NCBI GenBank assembly: GCA_004294445.1 | Contig: REAZ01000029.1 | Coordinates: 1-54,135 of the forward strand | Direction of reading: 5' to 3' | Length of the DNA stretch: 54,135 bases | Origin: Cytophagales bacterium | Lineage (GTDB): Bacteria; Bacteroidota; Bacteroidia; Cytophagales; Thermoflexibacteraceae | Position numbers and translations under genes: made by a program | Part shown: positions 26,442-35,629 of the stretch, in pieces | How the letters are laid out: each line of letters starts with the position of its first letter | Numbering within the stretch: the first letter of the stretch is position 1 | Notes under the pieces: model-generated | Database searches by the model: none | The model's input: the letters and a program-made list of their open reading frames with translations, nothing else | Told to the model about the DNA's origin: nothing

Positions 26442-26453
26442 TTCAAACTAATA

Positions 26454-27755
26454 TTATATGCTATGATGCAAACTTTCTTGGAGCATTGGATGATTTTTTG
26501 CAATCAGCGGTGCTTTTGAAAGTGTATTAGCAACTACGTAAACAAAAGTTGCCAAATAAATCATCGCCAAGCCTACTTCCAAAAACCCAAGACCTCCATG
26601 TTCTTTGAGTGTACCTGGTGTAATCATTAAGTAAAAATCAAACCAATGACCTATTAAAACGGCAATACAAACAATTTTGATAATGGTCATCTTTCTCTTG
26701 GCATCTCTTGTCATAAAAGCCAAGAAAGGGAAGAAGAAGTTAATAAATAGATTGAAGAAAATAAACTTACTGTAGTGGTCGCTTTCTAATCTTTCTACAA
26801 AATAGATAGTTTCCTCTGGTATGTTTGCGTAGTAAATCAATATAAACTGCCCAAACCATATATAAGTCCAAAAAATACTGAATCCAAAAACCAACTTGTT
26901 TATGTCGTGAAAATGACTCTCTGTCATAAATTTCAAGTAGCCTGCTTCTTTTAAGAAGACCAAAGAAAGAGAAATAGCAGCCAAGCCCGATACATGCCAG
27001 CTTGCAAACACATACCAGCCAAACATAGTGCTAAACCAGTGTGTATCAATGGACATAACCCAGTCCCAAGCGGAAACAGAAGAGCTTATGGCGAAGAAGA
27101 TAATGAACAAAGTAGCAATAGTTTTCATTTTCCAAAAACGCTTTGTACCGCCTTCAATATCTTCCAGTAGAGATTGTTTTCTCAAAGCAAGGTAAAATAA
27201 ATACCATACTACTAAGAATAAAACCATTCTACCTACATAGAAAGGCATATTGAGAAACGGCTGCTTACCAGCTATAATTTCATCGTAGTTAGGGCTGGTC
27301 TTATCAAACAAGGAAGCATCCGTCCAGTGAAAAATTTCATGATAGGAAAAAGCAAATACAACCAACATTAGCACCCCACCTATTGGTAGAAAGCTTCCAA
27401 AAGCTTCTGGCACTCTCTTTATACCCGCAGACCAGCCTGCATGAGCGGCGTATTGGATAGAGAAAAAGAAAAGACCAATAATACTTAGACCAATAAAGAA
27501 AACATTATTGATCCACAGATTTACTTTTATGCGTGTCGTCCAATGATAGGCATGCCCATGTGCATGCTCTCCGCCGCCTTCTCCACCAGCAAAAGCAAGT
27601 GCATGTTCCGTGCCGCCGCTCTCGCTACCAAAAGCCAAAGAGAGAATACCTATCACAAAGAAAACAAGTCCTATTCCTAAAATAGTAAATACGCTTTTCT
27701 TCGCACCATCAGAAAAAACAAATCTTTCGTCTATATCGTATGATTTTGCTTTCAT
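26454..27755 (-). CDS. actF: Alternative complex III membrane subunit ActF
   Basis: The 433-residue protein has about 10 transmembrane helices and a His-rich loop after helix 1 (GGEHAHGHAYHW). ActF resembles a shortened NrfD-type subunit and is one of the two large membrane subunits of the quinol:cytochrome c oxidoreductase. It is the sixth and last act gene in the order actA-B-C-D-E-F. It starts 67 bases after actE. Confidence 0.9.
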   Translation of the reverse strand: MKAKSYDIDERFVFSDGAKKSVFTILGIGLVFFVIGILSLAFGSESGGTEHALAFAGGEGGGEHAHGHAYHWTTRIKVNLWINNVFFIGLSIIGLFFFSIQYAAHAGWSAGIKRVPEAFGSFLPIGGVLMLVVFAFSYHEIFHWTDASLFDKTSPNYDEIIAGKQPFLNMPFYVGRMVLFLVVWYLFYLALRKQSLLEDIEGGTKRFWKMKTIATLFIIFFAISSSVSAWDWVMSIDTHWFSTMFGWYVFASWHVSGLAAISLSLVFLKEAGYLKFMTESHFHDINKLVFGFSIFWTYIWFGQFILIYYANIPEETIYFVERLESDHYSKFIFFNLFINFFFPFLAFMTRDAKRKMTIIKIVCIAVLIGHWFDFYLMITPGTLKEHGGLGFLEVGLAMIYLATFVYVVANTLSKAPLIAKNHPMLQESLHHSI

Positions 27756-27822
27756 TCTTTTATAAAATTAATATATTTAACAGAATAACTCTGTATTAAA
27801 AACTTTGAAAAATTTATGATAC

Positions 27823-28473
27823 TTACCCTTCTCCCTTTTGTAATTTCTGAACATAATGTACTATCTTCCATCTGTCTTCAGGAGTGATAGTCGTCTTAAG
27901 TCCCCACATACGGTTACGACCGTTCGTAATAGTATGAAAAATGTGTCCTTCGTTCAGTGTTTTATATCGACCAGTAGTGTAATTAGGCACGCCTTTGTAC
28001 ATAGCTCCTACTTTACCATCTCCAACACCTTTTTCTCCATGACAAGGCTGGCAGTACGTCAGATACAATTTTTTACCATCTTCTAAGATTAAGCCCGCAG
28101 AATCTAAGACAATTGGATTTTTCAAGACTCTTGCTGCCAAATCTATACTATCTTTGTGCAATTCATAGAAAAACAGCCCTTTATCCCTAACATCTTCTGA
28201 TGTATCCGTAACAGAACGAAAGTTTTGACGAGGCACCGTACCCTCTACAGGAAGCAACATATTAATTTTACGTTTGCCCTTATACTGGTTATAAGGTGTA
28301 GAATTGTAATAGGCATCCGTAGAGTCAGTAATCTGAGAATAAGGATCGTATGCAACTGAGTGATACATATTAGGTGCATATTCTACCCCCGCATAGTCAC
28401 CTTTTGGTTCGCAACTGTAAAGCGAACAAGCGAAAATCGCTACAATAATGGTTAATTTTCCTCTTAATAACAT
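27823..28473 (-). CDS. actE: Alternative complex III monohaem cytochrome c ActE
   Basis: The 216-residue lipoprotein has a signal with lipobox (FACSLYSCEPKG, Cys at about 21) that anchors it in the membrane. It has one cytochrome c domain with CQPCHGEKGVGDG and a Met ligand near NRMWGLKTTI. In known ACIII structures ActE carries the single haem that hands electrons onward. Its N-terminal part (PNMYHSVAYDPYSQ) is a typical ActE segment. It is 18 bases from actD. Confidence 0.93.
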   Translation of the reverse strand: MLLRGKLTIIVAIFACSLYSCEPKGDYAGVEYAPNMYHSVAYDPYSQITDSTDAYYNSTPYNQYKGKRKINMLLPVEGTVPRQNFRSVTDTSEDVRDKGLFFYELHKDSIDLAARVLKNPIVLDSAGLILEDGKKLYLTYCQPCHGEKGVGDGKVGAMYKGVPNYTTGRYKTLNEGHIFHTITNGRNRMWGLKTTITPEDRWKIVHYVQKLQKGEG

Positions 28474-28491
28474 TTGCTAATTCGGTTAATT

Positions 28492-29109
28492 TTAACGGTG
28501 ATGAGCTATTCTGCTTGACCTTGTTACCCCGTTGGTAAACAAATCTACTACGTATTTTAAGAAAGAGCCTTTATTCTCTTCGTCAGTAAAATCGCGTCTA
28601 TATACTTCCTCGGCATGAGCATCTTTAACAATAGAACGTATTTGCTCTTCGCTCAAAGAATTATTAGCTAAATCGATTGCCATTACGTGCTTATCATCTG
28701 TAGACCTAATATCAAAAATTCTTGGCACAGCATGTGGCAAATAGCCTCTCACAAACAAAAATGTAAGTGTCATTCCGTATGAAGCTAATAGCACTGTAAA
28801 TTCGAAAGACACGGGCACAAAGTCGGGAATAGACAAATAAGGTTTTCCACCTATTACCATAGGCCAATCTATCGCCATCATGCCTACCTGCATAGTAATA
28901 GCCAAGCAAGTACCCAAGAACCCGAACATAAAAGCTGCTTTTGGAGCCCAAGATTTCTCATAACCCAAAGCGTGCTCCAACCCATGTATCGGGAAAGGTG
29001 TAAAAACTTCATGAATTTTGACCCCCTTTTTTCTAATGTCCTCAACACCATGTAGCAAGTCATCTTGGTCATTGAATATGCCTACTAAAAAATGTTTATT
29101 TTTATCCAT
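28492..29109 (-). CDS. actD: Alternative complex III subunit ActD (DUF3341)
   Basis: The 205-residue protein has an N-terminal soluble segment (LVGIFNDQDDLLHGVEDIRKKG, EVFTPFPIHGLEHALGY) and two transmembrane helices (about 60-80 and 105-125). This is the DUF3341 pattern of ActD, a small structural subunit of the quinol:cytochrome c oxidoreductase. It lies between actC and actE in the standard order. Confidence 0.93.
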   Translation of the reverse strand: MDKNKHFLVGIFNDQDDLLHGVEDIRKKGVKIHEVFTPFPIHGLEHALGYEKSWAPKAAFMFGFLGTCLAITMQVGMMAIDWPMVIGGKPYLSIPDFVPVSFEFTVLLASYGMTLTFLFVRGYLPHAVPRIFDIRSTDDKHVMAIDLANNSLSEEQIRSIVKDAHAEEVYRRDFTDEENKGSFLKYVVDLFTNGVTRSSRIAHHR

Positions 29110-29167
29110 ATTGCTTTATGTTTATAGCTAAGGAAGTAATTCCCTAAACGTTCAATTGTCGTATTAA

Positions 29168-30604
29168 TTAATGAGCCTCTTTTTCAGTTACTTTTTCCTC
29201 TATCGAAGGCAGAGGTTCTGTTACTAATGTTCTTCTTGCTCTGTACATCTTAGAATTTGCCTCCTTCAATACTGACTTCACCTCTGCCATATTAATCACT
29301 GGGAAGAACTTGGCAAACAAGAAAAAGAAAGTAAAGAATAAGCCAAATGTAAACAAATAAGTACCAACATCATGTATAGTAGGTACAAAATAAGTCCAAC
29401 TTGACGGTAAATAATCTCTATGCAATGAGGTTACAATAATTACAAAACGCTCAAACCACATCCCGATATTTACAATGATTGACAACACAAAAGTCCACGT
29501 CAGACTGGTACGTATAGACTTAATCCAAAATAATTGAGGAGAAACCACATTACAAGTCATCATTGATAGGTAAGCCCACCAATAAGGTCCTGTAGAACGG
29601 TTAATGAAAGCATACAACTCAAACTCTACACCTGAATACCATGCAATAAAAAACTCTGTCAAATAAGCGATACCAACCACCGAACCTGTCACGATAATGA
29701 TGATGTTCATCATTTCAATATGCTCGATAGTAATGTAATCTTCCAAATGATAGACTTTTCTTGTAACAAGCATCAAAGTCAATACCATTGCAAAGCCCGA
29801 AAAAATAGCACCCGCAACGAAATATGGAGGGAAAATAGTAGTATGCCAACCCGGAATTACGGAGGTTGCAAAGTCAAAACTCACAATTGTATGCACTGAA
29901 AGTACCAAAGGAGTAGAAAGACCAGCTAATATTAGTGAAACAGCCTCATAGTGCATCCAAGATTTAGCAGAACCGTCCCACCCCAAACTCAACATACCAT
30001 ACATCAGTCTTGAAATTTTGGAAGTTGCTCTATCTCTGATAGTTGCAAAATCTGGAACTAAACCTACATACCAAAAAAGAAGAGAAACAGAAAAATAAGT
30101 TCCAATTGCAAATACGTCCCAAAGCAAGGGAGAGTTAAAGTTTACCCACAATGAACCATAAGTATTTGGCAAAGGAAAAGCCCAAACAGGTCCAATCCAA
30201 GGTCTTCCCATGTGCGCTATAGGCCAAAACAATGCACAAATAACGGCAAAAATAGTCATTGCCTCAGCAGCTCTATTGATAGAAGTACGCCACTTCTGAC
30301 GGAATAGCAAAAGTACGGCTGAAATAAGTGTACCCGCATGACCAATACCTACCCACCAAACGAAGTTAGTGATATCCCATGCCCACTGTACGCTTTTATT
30401 AAGCCCCCATTTACCAATACCATTCCAAAGTAAATCTCCTAAATAATATCCTCCAATAGCCAATGCTAGCAAGGACGCTGCAAAAGAAGCCAGCCAGGCA
30501 GGTGCTGGTGCGCCTTCTATTTGTTTACAAATATCTTCAGTAACATCTTTGTGTGTCTTACCACCTGTTACTAAAGGTTCTCTAACTTCTGATACTATCT
30601 GCAT
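29168..30604 (-). CDS. actC: Alternative complex III NrfD-like quinol subunit ActC
   Basis: The 478-residue protein has about 10 transmembrane helices in the NrfD/PsrC fold, with the typical WVGIGHAGTLISAVLLLF and LSVHTIVSFDFATSVIPGWH segments. ActC binds menaquinol near its periplasmic side and is the main quinol-oxidising membrane subunit of ACIII. It starts 26 bases after actB, so the two are co-transcribed. Confidence 0.95.
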   Translation of the reverse strand: MQIVSEVREPLVTGGKTHKDVTEDICKQIEGAPAPAWLASFAASLLALAIGGYYLGDLLWNGIGKWGLNKSVQWAWDITNFVWWVGIGHAGTLISAVLLLFRQKWRTSINRAAEAMTIFAVICALFWPIAHMGRPWIGPVWAFPLPNTYGSLWVNFNSPLLWDVFAIGTYFSVSLLFWYVGLVPDFATIRDRATSKISRLMYGMLSLGWDGSAKSWMHYEAVSLILAGLSTPLVLSVHTIVSFDFATSVIPGWHTTIFPPYFVAGAIFSGFAMVLTLMLVTRKVYHLEDYITIEHIEMMNIIIIVTGSVVGIAYLTEFFIAWYSGVEFELYAFINRSTGPYWWAYLSMMTCNVVSPQLFWIKSIRTSLTWTFVLSIIVNIGMWFERFVIIVTSLHRDYLPSSWTYFVPTIHDVGTYLFTFGLFFTFFFLFAKFFPVINMAEVKSVLKEANSKMYRARRTLVTEPLPSIEEKVTEKEAH

Positions 30605-30630
30605 ATTATTAATTTTCTAATTTGCGAATT

Positions 30631-33600
30631 TTATACATTTTTTTCGTCAATGTTCCTAATCTTAGTCAAATACCAAACGTTAGGTCTTGTATTGATTTCA
30701 GCCAATACATTATAGGCTCTGCCTTTTTCTACTTCGTAATCTAATAAGTTAGAAACTCGTGCCTCTGAATCATTCAAATCACCAAAAATAATTGCCTCAG
30801 TAGGGCAAGCAGAAGCACATGCTGTAGTAACTTCGCCATCTTTTGGTCTTCTGCTCTCGCTCTTTGCCTTAAGTTTGCCAACCTGAATACGTTGAATACA
30901 CAAAGAACATTTTTCCATCACACCTCTTGAACGCACCGTAACATCAGGGTTCAAGACCATTTTGCCCAAGTCGTTGTTCTGATTATAGTCGAACTCCTCG
31001 TTGTTATGATATTTGAACCAATTGAAACGTCTTACTTTATAAGGACAGTTGTTTGCACAATATTTAGTACCAATACAACGATTATAAGTCATCTGATTTA
31101 AGCCTTCAGTACTATGCGTAGTAGCTGCTACAGGGCAAACTGTTTCGCAAGGAGCATTGTTACAGTGCTGACACATCATAGGTTGGAAAACTACTTTTGG
31201 GTTTTCCACTACCTCTGCCAACTTATCAAAATCTCTCTCTTCCAAGCCATCTCCCTCTGAGCTATAGTAACGGTCGATGCGAATCCAATGCATCTCTCGG
31301 CGGTTTATGACCTCTTTTTTACCAACAACAGAAACGTTATTCTCTATATGACAAGCCGTTACGCAGGCTCCACAACCAATACATGAGTTCAAGTCAATAG
31401 ACATACCCCAATGATGATTAGGATATTTATGAATATCCGCACCTGTCTTATGCCTCTCGTTCCAAAGCATTTTTTCTGCCTCTGTTTTAGCCTCAGGCTT
31501 CTTTCCATACCCATCACTCGATACGTCCCAAAGAGAAACATCAGTTGCTACTCTCTCGCCTTTGATGCTACCACTAATTTTAGGGAAGAAACGACCAGCT
31601 TGTTCATTTTTCTGATATTGGGCTAATGTTGCTTCTTGAATAATTGTCTCTCTACCCATAAAGGTACTATGAGATTGAGTAGAAGCAAGTCTTTCCCATT
31701 CTCCCGAATCTTCAATAGATATACCTGAAAACAAAGAATACCTAATATTGCTACCTGCATTGGCAAAAGCATACATATTCACTCCTGCCGCCTCTGTTGC
31801 TACTTTACCAACACTTACCTTATCACTATCTATTCTACCATAGCCCAAAGCAATAGCAATAGTATTAGGTGCTTGACCTGGCTGAATAACTACAGGCAGT
31901 TTAAACTCTGTATTTCCTATTTTTACTGTAGCCGTTGTTGCTTTATTTTCTTTATTAACGAACCCTTTTTCTTTCGCCATGCTCAAAGGCACAGACACAT
32001 AATTTCCCCAACACATCTTAGAAATCGGGTCAGGTGAGTCGTGAACATAGGGGTTGTTAGCTTGCGTTCCCGTACCTGCGACAATTTTCTGATAGATAAT
32101 CAGTTCTAATCCGTTACCAGCCTTATACTCACTCGTGATTTCAGAAGCTATAGCATTCAAATCTACCGTAGCAGCAGCATCAGTAGCAGACTGATTTACA
32201 GAAACGTAACTTTCACCTACACTTGGCTCGAACACACCATTATGCAAAGAACGCTTCCAGAAAGTTTCGAATTCACTTTCTTTATTTTGAAGAGCAAATA
32301 GGTTGTCTTTCCAAAAATTACGAATATAAGTCAAATAATCAAGGTTATTTCCTGACCAAGTGAGTAGAGATTGCTGAACCTGACGAGTATTAAAAATTGT
32401 CATTATGGCAGGCTGTCCTAAGCTAAAATACCCTCTTTTAGGCTCTGCATCATTCCAAGATTCTAAGAAATGGCTGTCAGGACAATTATAATTACAAAGA
32501 GAAGCCGTTTCGTGAAGCCTATCTGCTGTAGATATTTTTAACTCTACTTTGCCTAAATTTTTAGCTAAACTTGCTCCTTGTGGATAATCATAAACGGGAT
32601 TTGCATTATAGAATATAACCGCTTTCACATTACCAGCCTCTACATCTTTTACAAAAGCAGACATCTTCGCATCATCTCCTTGTCTTTGATAAGAAGGTGT
32701 ATTCATGTCTATTGTAGTGCCGTAGCTACCAAGCATTTCATTTATCTCAACTACTAATTGCTGCAATTCCAAATCGTTTGAGCCAGAAACAACCAATGAT
32801 TTTTCCTTACCTTCCCACAAATTTTCGGCACACTTATCTAAATACGGAATTTTTATATCTGCTGTAGCAATGCTCGGTTTGCCTGCTTTTGCAGCGATTA
32901 AATTATATAATTTTGCAATTACTAATCCTTCTTGCGAAGGTCTTATTGGCGTTCTATAGTCTGCATTTGCTCCTGTTAAGGACATCATAGACTCAAAAGA
33001 GAACAAACGGGACATTTGTTTCTTTTCCTTACCTAACTTTCTATTTTGAGCAAACTGACGTGCATATTCGATAGGAGAAATCCAAGTGCCTAAGAAATCG
33101 GCACCAAAACTTGCTATTACACTTGCTTTTTCGAACTTATATGAGGGAACAACAGCCTTACCAAACTTGATTTTGTTTGCTTGCAGAAGAGCAGAGGCGG
33201 AAACTTGGTCGTAGGTTACATGAACAGCAGTTGGGTACTTTACAATGAAATCAGCAATTACTTTCTTAGTAGAAGGGCTTAAAATAGTATTGGAAACAAT
33301 ACGAATCTGTCCACCGCTCTGCGATATCTGTGTCAGTTTATCCACAATCTCTTTATCTACGGTAGCCCAATTTGAGTCTTTTCCGTTGATGCTTGGCTTT
33401 TTTGCTCTCTCTATGTCGTACAAAGACATAATAGAAGTGTTTACCAAAGAACTTGTACCACCCATCGTTACACTTGAGTAGCTATTCCCCTCTACAAAAA
33501 TAGGGCGACCCTCTCTCGTTTTTACTAAAACGGAACAGTAATCTCCACCGTCTAAGTAGGTAGAGGCATAGTAATTAGGAACACCGGGAGTAATTTCCTC

Positions 33601-33849
33601 TGGTTTCACTATATAAGGGATAGCGTGTCTGACAGGAGTGTCGCAAGCAGCCAAAGAAACGGCAGCTACGCTAAAGCCCATCAATTTCAAAAAATCCCGT
33701 CTATTAGACTTTCCGCTTTCCGAATTATCACCAAAGGTATCCTTGATTGTCAAATGTTCAGGGAACTCTTTATCCGCATATTTGACAACCTCTATATCAT
33801 TGGTTAATTCCTCTATTCCTTTCCAGTAAAAATTCTTAGTATCGCTCAT
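30631..33849 (-). CDS. actB: Alternative complex III iron-sulfur subunit ActB
   Basis: The 1072-residue protein fuses a molybdopterin-oxidoreductase-like part (about 50-740) to a four-cluster ferredoxin part (about 815-1010). A Tat-type signal, NRRDFLKLMGFSVAAVSLAAC, sits internally at about 49-70, as is normal for this family, and is followed by a Cys that may be lipidated. Cluster motifs include CIGCGACVTACH, CQHCNNAPCETVCP, CIGTKYCANNCP and CSLCIQRI...CASACP. In known ACIII the catalytic-like part has no molybdenum cofactor, and the protein acts as a redox and structural wire. Confidence 0.95.
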   Translation of the reverse strand: MSDTKNFYWKGIEELTNDIEVVKYADKEFPEHLTIKDTFGDNSESGKSNRRDFLKLMGFSVAAVSLAACDTPVRHAIPYIVKPEEITPGVPNYYASTYLDGGDYCSVLVKTREGRPIFVEGNSYSSVTMGGTSSLVNTSIMSLYDIERAKKPSINGKDSNWATVDKEIVDKLTQISQSGGQIRIVSNTILSPSTKKVIADFIVKYPTAVHVTYDQVSASALLQANKIKFGKAVVPSYKFEKASVIASFGADFLGTWISPIEYARQFAQNRKLGKEKKQMSRLFSFESMMSLTGANADYRTPIRPSQEGLVIAKLYNLIAAKAGKPSIATADIKIPYLDKCAENLWEGKEKSLVVSGSNDLELQQLVVEINEMLGSYGTTIDMNTPSYQRQGDDAKMSAFVKDVEAGNVKAVIFYNANPVYDYPQGASLAKNLGKVELKISTADRLHETASLCNYNCPDSHFLESWNDAEPKRGYFSLGQPAIMTIFNTRQVQQSLLTWSGNNLDYLTYIRNFWKDNLFALQNKESEFETFWKRSLHNGVFEPSVGESYVSVNQSATDAAATVDLNAIASEITSEYKAGNGLELIIYQKIVAGTGTQANNPYVHDSPDPISKMCWGNYVSVPLSMAKEKGFVNKENKATTATVKIGNTEFKLPVVIQPGQAPNTIAIALGYGRIDSDKVSVGKVATEAAGVNMYAFANAGSNIRYSLFSGISIEDSGEWERLASTQSHSTFMGRETIIQEATLAQYQKNEQAGRFFPKISGSIKGERVATDVSLWDVSSDGYGKKPEAKTEAEKMLWNERHKTGADIHKYPNHHWGMSIDLNSCIGCGACVTACHIENNVSVVGKKEVINRREMHWIRIDRYYSSEGDGLEERDFDKLAEVVENPKVVFQPMMCQHCNNAPCETVCPVAATTHSTEGLNQMTYNRCIGTKYCANNCPYKVRRFNWFKYHNNEEFDYNQNNDLGKMVLNPDVTVRSRGVMEKCSLCIQRIQVGKLKAKSESRRPKDGEVTTACASACPTEAIIFGDLNDSEARVSNLLDYEVEKGRAYNVLAEINTRPNVWYLTKIRNIDEKNV

Positions 33850-33978
33850 ATTTTTAAATTACTAATTGCTAATGATTAATTACTAATTGCAACTTTATCT
33901 CAATACAAGTGTATTTTTTAAATTAGATTCTTGCAACAGAAAACTTAAAATCCTTTAAATAAGAAACTTTAAGATTTA

Positions 33979-35268
33979 TTAATAGTGACACTTTGAACAC
34001 TCCAAGCCACCGATATTTTCAACTTTCATTGGTTGCTTCGAGTATTTTGAGTGCATCTCAGTCAAATCGTCATAATAAGCATTGCCTTTTGCATTCACTT
34101 CTGTCTTGCGATGACAGTCTATGCACCAACCCATAGTAAGCAAAGAGACTTGCTGCACCACTTCCATATTCTTTATATCTCCGTGGCAATTCGTACAGTC
34201 CAAACCTGCAACTTTTACGTGCTGTGCATGGTTAAAATAAGCCAAATCAGGTAGATTATGAACCCTTACCCATTGGATAGGCTCATCATTTTCTACATAT
34301 TCATATATTTTTTGCATATTTGGCGAAGTAGTCTTTATAGAATTATGACAGTTCATACAGACATAAGGACCGGGAATACTTGCGTGCTTGCTTTTTTCTA
34401 CAGTATTGTGGCAATACTTACAATCTATTTCATACTGACCTGCATGAAGTTTGTGCGAAAACGGAATTGGTTGTTCTGGTGCATAACCTTGCTGAACACC
34501 GATGGTTATCAAGCCTTCCGTAGCTACTTTGAGGACTAAGGCAACAAATACAAAACTTGCTATGCCTACAAAGCCTCTGCTTGTCAGTATTTTACCCCAC
34601 TCTATACGTTGGTTCAATATTGCTTTGTCCGCATCCGATAATACTTTTTCCTTTGCTAAATACTTAGTAAGTACGGAACCAAGCATTGCTAAAACTGCCA
34701 AAACAACTACTAATAAAGTAGCTAATCCAATCACGATGCCTACTAACAAACCAGAACTTGATTCTTTGGATTCTTCAGCAGTAGCTGTAGTGCCACCGCC
34801 AGTTGTTGTTGCCTTTGTTGGATTTTTTGTTTCTTCCTGAACATAAGAAAGAATAGAAACTATTTCATCATCTTTCAAGAAGTCGTGGTTAGGCATAAAT
34901 TGCTTGTACTCTTTATAAAGAGCTGCGGCATACGCATCACCACTCTCAATTGTTTTTTGAGGATACTTGATAAAGTTTATTAACCATGGAAGTTGGCGGC
35001 GTTCGTAAACCTTTGCCAACGCAGGACCTACTACTTTTTCATTAACAGCGTGGCACTGCTTACAATTTCCATTGAATAGCTCCAAGCCTTTGGCTATTAC
35101 TGCCGCATCAGATGAAAGACCTCCTGCTGCGCCTACCTGAGCCGCACCGTCTGTTTGACCAGTCCCATCAACTTGCTTTGTTGTGTCTTGCTGCGCGAAA
35201 GTTGTAGCACTCGCAAAGAAGAAAACAAATAGAAAAGGTAAGATATTTGTTGATATAAATCTTGACAT
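33979..35268 (-). CDS. actA: Alternative complex III multihaem cytochrome ActA with extra cytochrome c domain
   Basis: The 429-residue protein begins at the ATG at 35268, where a clean signal peptide starts (MSRFISTNILP...TTFAQQ). The longer frame adds six residues before it. After the signal comes a monohaem cytochrome c domain (CKQCHAVNEKVVGPAL, about 75-145). Two membrane helices follow (GLLVGIVIGLATLLVVVLAV and RGFVGIASFVFVALVLKV). The ActA multihaem domain has five CxxCH sites (CKYCH, CMNCH, CTNCH, CIDCH, CSKCH). That makes six haem sites, against five in the classical pentahaem ActA. It is the first gene of the operon and follows a consensus promoter. Confidence 0.93.
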   Translation of the reverse strand: MSRFISTNILPFLFVFFFASATTFAQQDTTKQVDGTGQTDGAAQVGAAGGLSSDAAVIAKGLELFNGNCKQCHAVNEKVVGPALAKVYERRQLPWLINFIKYPQKTIESGDAYAAALYKEYKQFMPNHDFLKDDEIVSILSYVQEETKNPTKATTTGGGTTATAEESKESSSGLLVGIVIGLATLLVVVLAVLAMLGSVLTKYLAKEKVLSDADKAILNQRIEWGKILTSRGFVGIASFVFVALVLKVATEGLITIGVQQGYAPEQPIPFSHKLHAGQYEIDCKYCHNTVEKSKHASIPGPYVCMNCHNSIKTTSPNMQKIYEYVENDEPIQWVRVHNLPDLAYFNHAQHVKVAGLDCTNCHGDIKNMEVVQQVSLLTMGWCIDCHRKTEVNAKGNAYYDDLTEMHSKYSKQPMKVENIGGLECSKCHY

Positions 35269-35378
35269 ATATATTTTGATTATCAAATTTTCTAAAATTT
35301 AGCGTATAAAAAATTAAAAATCAGTATTTTAGAGTATAAAAAACGAAAAATTTGCTCTAAACCCCTTAAATCCTGATA

Positions 35379-35408
35379 CAAAACTAACAGCAAAATCAGT
35401 TTTTACAA
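35379..35408 (-). promoter_or_regulatory. Consensus Bacteroidota promoter for the act operon
   Basis: On the minus strand TTG (35408-35406), exactly 19 bases of spacer, then TAGTTTTG (35386-35379) match the Bacteroidota sigma consensus TTG-N19-TAnnTTTG. Transcription would start near 35372, giving a leader of roughly 100 bases before actA. This would be the promoter for actA-F and probably coxB-coxA. Confidence 0.65.
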
Positions 35409-35483
35409 ATGATTATTACAAAATAAATGTACGATTATGGAATATTCAATAGAAACGTGAAAATATGTGAAGTATTTTGATTA

Positions 35484-35502
35484 ATTTAGAATGATTCTAA
35501 AT
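35484..35502. promoter_or_regulatory. PerR/Fur-family-like palindrome
   Basis: ATTTAGAAT-G-ATTCTAAAT is a perfect palindrome with 9-base arms around one base. Its core TTAGAATGATTCTAA has the 7-1-7 geometry of PerR and Fur boxes (PerR consensus TTATAATNATTATAA; two symmetric changes). It lies 76 bases upstream of the -33 element for actA and 128 bases before the lipoprotein gene at 35630. The rest of the 360-base gap (35269-35629) is AT-rich with no other gene seen. Confidence 0.45.
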
Positions 35503-35629
35503 AAAACAGGGATTATTTGCGTGTTTTGCCTCAAAAATAAGAATGTGATTTTATCTTATTTTAGTTTAAGTTTTTTTCATTAAATTCGCTCAAAAATAAA
35601 TGGTTCATAAAATTTGAAATCTTAAAAGC

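Noticed and set aside
30631..33849. ActB as a true molybdenum enzyme
   Set aside because: The act gene order and known ACIII structures show that this molybdopterin-like part carries no molybdenum.
33850..33978. ATTACTAATTGCTAATGATTAATTACTAATT-type AT-rich repeats between actB and actA, also seen at 5582-5700 and 44620-44655
   Set aside because: Considered as attachment or origin sites, but they are short, variable and found between unrelated genes; they look like ordinary AT-rich spacer repeats.
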